NCBI GenBank assembly: GCA_015698045.1
Contig: BLAL01000074.1
Coordinates: forward strand, 1-64,000
Direction of reading: 5' to 3'
From: Rhizophagus clarus
Taxonomy: Eukaryota; Glomeromycota; Glomeromycetes; Glomerales; Glomeraceae
DNA: 64,000 nucleotides
Of this stretch, positions 49,130-57,599 are shown in pieces. The first letter of the stretch is position 1, and each line of letters begins with the position of its first letter. The position numbers and the translations under genes were made by a program. The notes below the pieces were generated by a model, which saw only the letters and a program-made list of their open reading frames with translations, did not search any database and was not told the DNA's origin.

Positions 49130-49670
49130 AAATAATCAAAATAATTTTAATTTGAGCAGTATTTAAGTCTCTTTAAAAGTTAAAATAGTCAAAATTATAT
49201 TATAATCATATAATATTTATAATAAACAATGATATTAAATTCAAAATTAACAATCTTTACATTAGTGATTTAAAATTTTATGATCTTTATACAGTCAGAT
49301 TTAGCTCATTGAAAGAATTTCAATGATATATATTGCATATTTGTAACATTAATATTAACAGAGTTATTTACATTTAAAATTTAGTATTAAATAGTTTTAT
49401 AAAAAACCATATATTAATATTCAAATTAATGATCTTTGCATTTAATAATTCAATTTTTATGATCTTTACATAATTGGATTCAGTTCATTAAGAGGATTTT
49501 AAACATATATGTTGCATATCTGTAACATCAATATTGACAGAGTTATTCACATTTAAAATTTAATATTAAATTATAATTATAAAAATCATATGGCTATGAC
49601 ATAATTTTGATTATTTTGACTTTAATTTTAATTTTTAACCTTTCTAAATCAAAATATTTTGACTTTTAGA
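49130..49670. repeat. Direct repeat (about 181 bp, two copies) between inverted flanks
   Basis: The block TTGCATATYTGTAACATYAA plus ATTRACAGAGTTATTYACATTT occurs near 49331 and 49512, preceded in both by ATGATCTTTRYA-type sequence. Outside, AAGTTAAAATAGTCAAAATT (about 49178) is inverted relative to AATTTTGATTATTTTGACTT (about 49601). It may be a small element with tandemly duplicated interior. Confidence 0.55.
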
Positions 49671-49864
49671 TTTTAATTTTAATTTTATATATAATTATAT
49701 TAAAATTTTTAAAAATTTTATTAAAAAGAATTTTTTTAAAACTAAAAAAAATTAAATGTATTTTTTCTTAAAAATTATCTAAAAAATAACTTTTTTAACT
49801 TAAAAAAAACTTAATTTACTTATAAATTTATATATAATAATATTATTTATAAAAAATTTCTATT

Positions 49865-51164
49865 TATACACAGTGTGTTCAAAATCAGATTACGTGATTA
49901 ATTGTATTAGATTTATTTTTTTTGCAAAATATTATTAATCAATTTTAAAGAATTTTAAAAATCTTTCATTTTTATTTATAATGCAAGGTTAAATTTACAA
50001 GTTACAATGTTAAATTAATTAGATAAAGAAGAAATTAAAAAGGATGAAAAGAAAGTTGAAAAAGTATATGTGGATGAAAAAAATAATGGAGGGCAAAAAA
50101 ATTTGAGAAAAAATTATATAAACAACAAAAAATATGAGAAAAATCAAAATAAAAATAAAAGGAAATGAGAATAATAAGGAAAAAAGGTAAAAGAAGAAAA
50201 ATGAAAAGGAATTGGTTAGACGAGAAAAAAATAAATCAGAAAAGAAGAAAAAAGAAATAGAAAGAATTAAAGAATATGAAAGGGTTAAATGGGAAGAAAT
50301 GAAATGGAAATAAGAAGGTTAAATGTGAAAAGAAAACAAAATGAAAATGAAAAGGAATAACAAGAAAAAAAATGAAATAGAAATATTAAATGAAAAGGAA
50401 ATAAAATGGAAAAGTAGGAAAATGAAAACAAAATGAAAAGAGGAATATGAAAATGAAATGAAAAGAGGAAATACAAAAACAAAATGAAAAGGGGAATACA
50501 AAATGAAATGAAAGAGAGGAAAATGAAAAGAAAATAAAATGAAAAGGAGGTAAACAAAAATAAAATAGAAAGGAAAATACGAAAACAAAATGAAAACAGA
50601 AGAATACAAAAACAAAATGGAGAAGTGGAAAACAAAGATGATATGAAAAGCAAAAATATAAAGTAGAAATAAGTGAAAAACAAAATAAAAAGGAAATGAA
50701 AACGAAAAGCCAACCCATAAAGAAAAGAATAAAATAGCTCAATTAGTAAAAATGAAATATAAAAAATAACAAAGGAAATAAGAATAAAAAGTAAATATAC
50801 TGTATCTTTATTCATGAAACTAAAAGAATCTAAAGATCTAAAAAAAAAAAAAAAGAAATTAAAAACAAAACAAAAAAAAAGAAAAAAGGATAGAAATGAC
50901 ATACCTTTATGCAAAACTGAAATAATCTAATGATAAAAGACCTAAAAAGAAGAGAAGAAGATTAGAAAGAAAAAGAAAAATCAAAAATAAATAAAAAAAA
51001 AATAAGAAATATACAATACCTTTGCAGGTTTCGTGAAGAACCATCTGAAAAGAAAAAGAATATGTAAACAAATAACTAATTAACCAATTTGATATTATTG
51101 TAAGACTAATCAACCAATCAGTAAGTTTAATAATGTGGTACCATATTTGAACATCCTGTGTAAA
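49865..51164 (-). mobile_element. TIR-bounded element carrying a purine-rich array (pyrimidine-rich on minus)
   Basis: TATACACAGTGTGTTCAAAA at the left (49866) matches the reversed right end TTACACAGGATGTTCAAATA (to about 51163). Between them, 50030-51060 is A/G-rich on the plus strand. On the minus strand three splice-flanked mini-segments occur (see the array entry). No transposase was recognised. Target duplication not established. Confidence 0.5.
50285..51060 (-). repeat. Pyrimidine-rich (minus strand) array with three splice-flanked mini-exons
   Basis: On the minus strand, segments 51044-51020 (25 nt), 50941-50905 (37 nt) and 50837-50806 (32 nt) are each preceded by a polypyrimidine tract and AG. 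The first two are followed by GTATTG and GTATGT, defining GT-AG gaps of 78 and 67 nt. The third is followed by ATACAG, a degenerate donor. The first segment begins with ATG; joining it to the second gives a 19-codon frame that then stops. The rest is TTTTCATTTCCNTTTT-like repetition. Long Phe/Ser-rich frames here are compositional artefacts. Confidence 0.6.
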
Positions 51165-51419
51165 CTTAAAAATTTTTTTATTTATATTATATATAAATTA
51201 ATATTTTAATGAAAAATTTTAAAATTAAAAAAAAATTTTAGATGTAATAATAATCATTATACAATAATTATAAAAAATTAATTATGAATATAAAAAAAAA
51301 AAGAAAATTTATTTTTCACCTGGATAATTTCTTATCTCTATTATGCGTAAATATTTTGATTAGCTAATGAAATTTTACAATTATCAGTATCATATCAACC
51401 AGTTATTTGTTTACATCTG

Positions 51420-52560
51420 TTTCTCTTTTTTGGTTAACTTTTAGCTTTACATTAAATGTTTGATATTTCTTTTTTTTCATATTTTTATTTTTTTTTTTGT
51501 TTTCTAATTTCTTTCTCTTTTCCTTCTTAAGTTTTTATTAAGTTTTTCAGTTTCATATCAAAAGTACATTATTTTTTTTTGTATTTAATTTTTTTTTGTT
51601 TTGTTTTTTAACCTTATTTCATTTCTTTTTCTTTTTTATTTTTATAGATTTTGGTTTTTTTTTAGATTTTGTTTTCTTCTAGTTTTCTTTTTTTAGATTT
51701 ATCAAAACTCTTTGAAATAGAAAGTAGGTGTTTGGCTTTACTTTTTTGTTGTATTCTCTTATTCTTACCTTTATACTAATAATAGTTTTTTATTTTTCTT
51801 TTTTTTTGGTCTTTATTTCATTTTTAATTTTGATACTCTTTTATTTTTATTTCCTTTTCCTTTCATTTTTCCCTTTTTTATTCACTTTTTCTTTCACTTT
51901 TTCTCTTATTTTCATTTTTGTTTTTTCTCCCATTTGTTTCTTTTGTTTTTTCTTTTTTATTTTCTTTTTTCTTTACTTTCCCTTCCATTTTTCCTTTTTC
52001 TTTACTTTTCTTTCATTTTTCTATTCATTTTTTATTTTTTTTTCTTTCATCTTTTATTTTTGTTCTCTTTACCTTTAATTTTCCTTTTTTCTATAAGTTT
52101 TTTTTTAGGTTTTCTGAATCTTTTCAAAAATGAGATGGATGTTTCATTTTATTTCTTTTTTTATTGTATTCCTTTATCTTTATTACTAACAAATTTTTTT
52201 CTTTTCTCTTTTCATTTTTATTTTTATTTCATTTTTGTTTTATTTCCTTTACCCTTTTATTTTTCCTTTTATTTTTCCTTTTTTTATTCCTTTTCTTTTC
52301 ATCTTATTTTTATTTTCATTCCTTTTTTTATTCCTTTTCTTTTCATCTTATTTTCATTTTCATTTCTTTCTCCTATTTTATTTTTATTTTCTTTTCCATC
52401 TATTTCTTTTGTTTTTTTCCTTTATTTTAATTTTGTTTCTTCATTCACCATCTTTTTGTTTTTTCTTCTTTTATCAAATATATTATTTCCCTTTCTTTTG
52501 GTCTTGCTTCCTTTTCTATTTATTTTTTTTTGTTTTATTACTTTTCTATATATATGTAAC
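51420..52560 (+). repeat. Pyrimidine-rich array (plus strand) with splice-like modules
   Basis: About 1.1 kb of T/C-rich plus strand built from TTTTYATTTTTNTTTY units. Two modules stand out: polypyrimidine tract and AG at 51696, 27 nt, then GTAGGT at 51724; and AG at 52108 followed by GTTTTCTGAATCTTTTCAAA. It is opposite in strand asymmetry to the 50.0-51.06 kb array, from which it is separated by about 360 bp. Long hydrophobic reading frames in three phases are artefacts. Confidence 0.65.
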
Positions 52561-52569
52561 ATTTTGTTT

Positions 52570-53030
52570 AAAGCTTCATATAAACTGGCTCAAGCTAAGT
52601 TAAGTTAAAATTTGAACCAGCTTGACTTGATTTGACTAATTGAGCCAGGCTCATTTTCAAGCTAAGCCAAGCTAAGCCATAAGATGGCTTGGCTTAAGCC
52701 AATTTGAGCCAGATAATGATTTTTATAATTTCGGTTAGAAAATTAAAAATTACCATATTTGAAATTGACATGATACTGGATTCTATACCATCTTACAGAA
52801 AATTTTTTCATAATTGGAATTTGTGTAACCTTAAATTTCAAAAAAAGATATTTTATGAAGATTACTTAATTCTGGTTGGAATTATAAAAATTACATTAAA
52901 TTATGTAATATAACTCCAAAAAAATCTCGCGAACTGGCTCATGGCTTGTGAACTAAGCTCAAGTGAGCCATGTTAAAGCTTAGTCAATATGAGCTGGCTT
53001 GATTGGCTGCAAGTCATGGTTCATGCAGAA
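52570..53030. mobile_element. Small element rich in AAGCCA/TGGCTT inverted motifs
   Basis: Both ends of a 460-bp unit are crowded with GGCTCAAGCTAAG-like and reverse motifs: CTGGCTCAAGCTAAGTTAAG at 52585, AAGCTAAGCCAAGCTAAGCC at 52659, TGGCTCATGGCTTGTGAACT at 52937 and GAGCTGGCTTGATTGGC at 52991. The middle is AT-rich. The arrangement recalls small hAT-type elements with many subterminal transposase sites. Exact ends are unresolved. Confidence 0.5.
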
Positions 53031-53039
53031 TATTAATTT

Positions 53040-53627
53040 TGCCATTATTGTTAGGTTTCATATCATTATCACTAGTTATGTTAAAAATAAAAGTTTTGGC
53101 TTTGAATACAATAAACTTAAGTTTTAATTTTAAATAAATGTATTTTACTCTTCTATTCAACAAACTTTGAAGGAATAAATTCACAAATATTTTGTAATAT
53201 AAAAGTTGTTTTATATTGCAGAATTTTTAATTTTTTTTTATTTTACATGAGAATAAATTTAAGTTAAAAAAATTAGCCAATTAAAAGTATATATTACATA
53301 ATAGGAGTGAGTAATATCAGATCTCGAATATATATTTTTATAATTGGCTATATAATCCAAAATTAGATAATTAAAATTATAATATTGCATTATTCAATTA
53401 TTACCTCTAAATCAAATTCACTTATTGCCATTTGCGTGATTTGATGATATTTATAATATATTTAAAAAAAAATATTTTTCCATTATTGATTTAACTTATA
53501 ATAATAAGTCTGAATATTTAAGAAAAATAGGTTTGCTAACATCATATTATACTACATTCAGCTAACAAATTACCACCAAAATCTTATATTTATTTTTTAT
53601 AGTTGACTCATAAATCACAAATTAAAT
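53040..53627. other. AT-rich intergenic stretch
   Basis: Nothing recognisable before the pogo element. Confidence 0.5.
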
Positions 53628-53629
53628 TA

Positions 53630-55434
53630 CCGTATTCTTCCGTTTTTAAGCACCACCTTTTTAGGGGAAAATTTTTGCGAAAGTTTAGGGTGGTGCTTAA
53701 AATCGGAAGTTTTTTTTTTACACTTTCTTTGCGCTTTTAGTCATATTCGTATTAGTCATTTTTAACCCCTTTATATAATACTGTCGTTAAAAAAAAAAAA
53801 AATTTATTACGGTACTTTATTTAAAAAAAAGAAAATTAAAAAATTTTTTTTTAAAAAGAGTTTTAAAAAATAAACATTTCTTCAAATCTCTCATAAAAAT
53901 TTTTTTCATTCGCACTTCAGATTTTTTACCGAAACATTTTTTTTTTATAATTATGATGATCCATTTTACCCCTTATTTTTTTTTTTCACACGCGATGCCA
54001 AAAGTTCAAAGGTCATCATATTCTGCAAGTGAGAAGCTTAAAATTTTGTTATATGCGAAAGAACGTGGACAAAGAGCAGCTGCGCGGAATTTTTCTATTG
54101 ATCACTCAATGATTTCGCGTTGGGAAAAACATGAAGACAAACTCAAGTCAGCAAATGGGAAAAATCGACGCGTTGGTGCAGGAAGAAAACCACAATATCC
54201 CGAAGCTGAAGCTAGTTTAAAAACATGGGTTATAGAATTTCGAAAGGATGGTATTGCTGTAACTCCTAAAATGGTTAAAATTTATATGAAAGAAATTTTG
54301 ATAAAAGAGTTTGCTCATATTTATTTGAATAGTGAAAATTTCCTTGCCTCTGATCGTTGGTTTTATGGTTTTCTTAAACGGAGTGGATTTTCATTGCGAC
54401 GTAAAACAAAAATCGGCCAAAAACTCCCTGCTCAACTTAGTGAAAAACTCCTGGAGTTTCAGCGGTTTATTATTAAAAAACGAAAACAATTTGAATATGA
54501 ACTTTGCGAAATTGGCAATATGGATGAAACGCCAGTTTATTTTGACATGGTTGGGAATTTAACTATTAAAAATCGTGGCGTTAAATCTGTGCAGGTTCGG
54601 ACAACTGGAAATGAAAAAAACCGGTTTACATGTGTTCTTACAGTTCTTGCTGATGGTACGAAGTTACCACCAATTGTCATCTTTAAAGGTAAACAAATGC
54701 CAAAAAATTTACCTTCCGGAATTATTGTAATGATGCATCCAAAAGGATGGATGGATGAATTTGGAATGAAAACCTGGTTCAATAAGGTTTGGAAAAAAAG
54801 ACCAGGAGGAAATGAAATTAATAAACGAAAATCTTTTCTTGTTATGGATAGTTTTGAAGGTCACAAAACGGATGCTATAAAAAATATTGCACGTAGTGAA
54901 AACACTGATTTAGCAATCATTCCTGGTGGTCTTACTTCTATTGTTCAACCACTTGATGTTTGTCTTAACAAACCATTTAAGGATAAACTTCGTGAAAAGT
55001 GGAACATTTGGATGAGTTCAGGTCAATTTTCTTATACTAAAGGTGGGAATTTAAAAAAACCTGGGTATGATATTATTTGTAAATGGATACTTGAAGTTTG
55101 GGCAGAAATTCCAAGAGAAATGATTGTAAAATCATTTAAAAAATGTGGTATTAGTAATGCAATGGATGGGTCAGAAGATGATTTGTTTGGACAAGATGAA
55201 AGGGAGGAAGAAATTGATGAAAATGAGAGGGAAATTGTAGATATAGATAGTGATTCAGCTGATGAATTAGAAGAATTGTAAAATGATGCATCATAAAAAT
55301 AAAATTTATTTTGAATAAAATATAAAAAAAATTTTCAAATTTGGGGTGGTGCTTATTTTTGTTTTTCAAGTTTTTTTGACAAAAGTCGGGGTGGTGCTTA
55401 AATTCGGGTGGTGCTTAAAAACGGAAGAATACGG
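53630..55434 (+). mobile_element. Intact pogo/Tigger-type DNA transposon, 1805 bp
   Basis: Perfect 28-bp terminal inverted repeats at 53630-53657 and 55407-55434 (outer end CCGTATTCTTCCG, inner end AAGCACCACC) are flanked by a TA duplication (53628-53629 and 55435-55436). The subterminal motif GGTGGTGCTTA recurs in both flanks (about 53682, 55345, 55389, 55408, and inverted at 53648), probably transposase binding sites. One complete transposase gene lies inside. Identical ends and an unbroken gene suggest recent activity. Confidence 0.93.
53995..55281 (+). CDS. Pogo/Tigger-type transposase (CENP-B HTH + DDE_1)
   Basis: The uninterrupted frame gives 428 aa from the ATG at 53995 (MPKVQRSSYSASEKL). 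An upstream in-frame ATG at 53953 would add 14 hydrophobic residues encoded by T-rich leader and is less likely. Domain order: N-terminal psq/CENP-B-type helix-turn-helix (SASEKLKILLYAKERGQRAA, SMISRWEKHEDKL), second helix-turn-helix domain with WFYGFLKRSGFSLRRKT, then the DDE_1 core. The catalytic triad is present: Asp in GNMDETPVYFDM (about 177), FLVMDSFEGH (285) and VQPLDVCLNKPFKD (321), with 35 residues between the last two. The C-terminus is strongly acidic (DDLFGQDEREEEIDENE). It cuts and pastes its own element at TA. No truncation or missing residue seen. Confidence 0.93.
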   Translation: MPKVQRSSYSASEKLKILLYAKERGQRAAARNFSIDHSMISRWEKHEDKLKSANGKNRRVGAGRKPQYPEAEASLKTWVIEFRKDGIAVTPKMVKIYMKEILIKEFAHIYLNSENFLASDRWFYGFLKRSGFSLRRKTKIGQKLPAQLSEKLLEFQRFIIKKRKQFEYELCEIGNMDETPVYFDMVGNLTIKNRGVKSVQVRTTGNEKNRFTCVLTVLADGTKLPPIVIFKGKQMPKNLPSGIIVMMHPKGWMDEFGMKTWFNKVWKKRPGGNEINKRKSFLVMDSFEGHKTDAIKNIARSENTDLAIIPGGLTSIVQPLDVCLNKPFKDKLREKWNIWMSSGQFSYTKGGNLKKPGYDIICKWILEVWAEIPREMIVKSFKKCGISNAMDGSEDDLFGQDEREEEIDENEREIVDIDSDSADELEEL

Positions 55435-55439
55435 TACTA

Positions 55440-55616
55440 CAAACTTTATTGAATAGCAAAAATTTAAATAGAATAATATGAATTTTTTTATTTACAAAAT
55501 ACGAAAAATTCGCATGTTTTTTTATGTAAAAATTTACATGATTTCTAATAAGTATTTAGTACTTATTCTTTTTAAAAAATAAAATGTCTTCTTCACAAAC
55601 AGATTACAAATAAAAA
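55440..55616. other. Spacer between the pogo element and the CENP-W-like gene
   Basis: The element inserted about 180 bp beyond the stop codon of the minus-strand gene at 55617, so it sits in that gene's 3' flank. Confidence 0.6.
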
Positions 55617-56232
55617 TTATTTAAACATGAGCTTCATTAATTTTCTAGTTTCCTTTTTCCTTCTAATTGATTTTTCAAGTTTCTGTTCAGGTTTTGAAGC
55701 ATTATCCTCTATCAAATAGTTTTATTTAATTAAAATAAAATTTATTAAATTTCTATATTAAAATAATATTACCTGATTGAGTTAAATTTTTAGCACAATC
55801 AGAGCTTGCAACGTTTACATTATCCTTGGGATCTTGGAATTCTTGTAAAACTTTCTATTTAGATAAAATTTTTATATTAAAGTAAAATAATTAAATTTGA
55901 AATTTTGGTTCACAATTTTGACTCACTATTAAAGCAGCTTTCCTTTTGGCTGCCTTTATTTCGCTGATTTTAGGTTTAGAATCAGCTCTTAACGCTAAAT
56001 TTTGAAGGAAAAGCTTGTAATGAAGATAAATCTAATACAATTTAGATAATAAAGAAAGATAAACGCGTAAAAATAATAAGAAAAATGATAAATTTGCCAA
56101 GAAAAAAAACAAAATAAAATAAAATAAAACAAGTACTAAGAGATCAATATTTCTTCTAGATTGGTTTAGACTGCCAGATTGGTTCGGATTGACGAGCCTT
56201 TTAAGTGCTGCACGTCGACGAAGAGTGGACAT
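55617..56232 (-). CDS. Small histone-fold protein, candidate CENP-W/Wip1
   Basis: Four exons on the minus strand: 56232-56137, 56031-55927, 55854-55773 and 55708-55617. All are joined by GT-AG introns in frame, giving 124 aa, which is strong evidence of a real gene even though each exon is short. The N-terminus is basic (MSTLRRRAALKRLV). DLLIYLHYKLFLQNLALRAD (about 31-50) followed by KISEIKAAKRKAALIKVLQE resembles the alpha-2 and alpha-3 helices of CENP-W (its D-L-L-V-x-L-x-C-L-L-F pattern). The C-terminus is Lys/Arg-rich. CENP-W pairs with CENP-T at the inner kinetochore. The match is from memory and short, so a different histone-fold or coiled-coil protein remains possible. Two MluI boxes lie about 345 bp upstream. 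Confidence 0.55.
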
Positions 56233-56264
56233 GATAAATTATATGAGTAGCTGAATTTCTTTTG

Positions 56265-56530
56265 TAGTGGTAAAAAGGTTGAAAATTAAAAAAAAAACTG
56301 CCGAAAAAGAGTTTTTTAAATAAATGAATTTTTTTTTTTTTGGAGTAAAAAGATAAATTTAAATAAATAAATTTCTTTTGGAATAAAAAAGGTAAAAAAA
56401 AAAAAAAACTGCCGAAAAAAGTTGTTTAAATAAAAGAGTAAATTTAAATAAATGAATTTCTTTCGGAATAAAAAGGAAAAAAAGGCAAAAAAAAAAACTG
56501 CCTAAAATAAGTTGCTTAGAAAACAAGCTG
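56265..56530. repeat. Tandem repeat, about 100 bp, three copies, in the promoter of the CENP-W-like gene
   Basis: Units contain AAAACTGCCGAAAAA or AAAACTGCCTAAAA (about 56296, 56406, 56497), then GTTTAAATAAATGAATTTC and TTYGGAATAAAAA. They start about 35 bp upstream of the gene's ATG, within its likely 5' region. Confidence 0.7.
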
Positions 56531-56572
56531 TTTAAATAACTGATATTAATATAATTAACCACGTGTCAATAA

Positions 56573-56587
56573 ACGCGTCATACGCGT
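56573..56587. promoter_or_regulatory. Pair of MluI cell-cycle boxes (ACGCGT)
   Basis: ACGCGTCAT occurs twice in direct tandem (ACGCGT at 56573-56578 and 56582-56587), about 345 bp upstream of the CENP-W-like start. In ascomycete yeasts ACGCGT is the MBF site for G1/S genes. A similar role here is inference, and the distance and intervening repeats weaken it. Confidence 0.4.
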
Positions 56588-56599
56588 CATGATACAACA

Positions 56600-57540
56600 A
56601 GCACGATATACGTGATCAAAAAACATGTTTGTCAAAAAAAAAAAAATAAAATAATAAAACCTCGTGTTGAATTTTTTATTCCAAAAATAGTATATACAAA
56701 GACACTTGAAGTTTGAATTGACCAATATCTCAATATTTGAATGATAATTACGTTCATTCTATAATGATGAAAAGAATCTTCTATCGACAAAAAAAAAATC
56801 AAATACGATCATTGGAAGTATTAGAAGGAAAATGGAAAATAACGCAAATCTCAAATTCAACGAATATGGACAAATTTCTTTTAGCAAAAACCGTAGAATG
56901 ACGGAACGAAAGTTCCAAACTCAACAAACAGTTTCAAAAGGATCCTTCTGCAAAGTCAGCAATACAAAATCTTTTTTTTAACATCATCACGTAAATCGCG
57001 ATGCAATTCAATGTTAGTTTGTTAAGATAGAAGATCAGAATGATTGAATGGTAATATAACTCATTTTCATAATATAAAATACAAATAAATATCCAAATTT
57101 TCCCCTTAACTAATATTATAACTACAGTAATCATTAAAATATTAAAAATTTATGTTGTTTGCTTCTTACTATTTCAATTAAAGTTAATACTATCTATATT
57201 TCCAAAACATTAATTCTTGTTAATATATGTAAATGGTGTGAGTGATAGCGCCTGGAAAAATACTCTTGCCAATGATGATCTATAACTACGGATAAATAAT
57301 GATGATGGTATTGAAAAACGCAAAGGATAGGAAAAATTAGTTAATAAATTTGTCTCTATTTACGTAATATGTTTGTTGATTTTTATATCAAAATTCTACC
57401 TCTATAGGTTTCAACTCTTCTCTAGACTTAATTGTATTCTGACTCTTCCAAACATTTGATCTCACTTGATCTCTGCAGAAGAAATGTTTCGACAAGGTTT
57501 GATCCTCATTTAAAAAAACAAAGTTTGTATAGCAGATAAA
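56600..57540. other. Intergenic stretch
   Basis: No supported gene or repeat. Confidence 0.4.
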
Positions 57541-57546
57541 GAAGAG

Positions 57547-57580
57547 AGGGAGAATGAGGGAGAATGAGGGAGAATGAGAG
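57547..57580. repeat. Minisatellite, 10-bp unit GAGGGAGAAT, three copies
   Basis: GAGGGAGAAT is repeated three times, then continues as GAGAGAGTGTGTGAGAGCGA. Purine-rich. Confidence 0.85.
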
Positions 57581-57599
57581 AGTGTGTGAGAGCGAGAGT

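Noticed and set aside
50285..51113. Phe/Ser-rich minus-strand reading frames
   Set aside because: Compositional artefact of the purine-rich plus strand; several overlapping phases are open at once.
51728..52608. Phe/Leu-rich plus-strand reading frames including a 224-codon frame
   Set aside because: Same artefact as the other pyrimidine arrays; overlapping open phases and no recognisable membrane protein pattern.
54537..54782. 81-codon minus-strand frame
   Set aside because: Antisense shadow of the intact pogo transposase.
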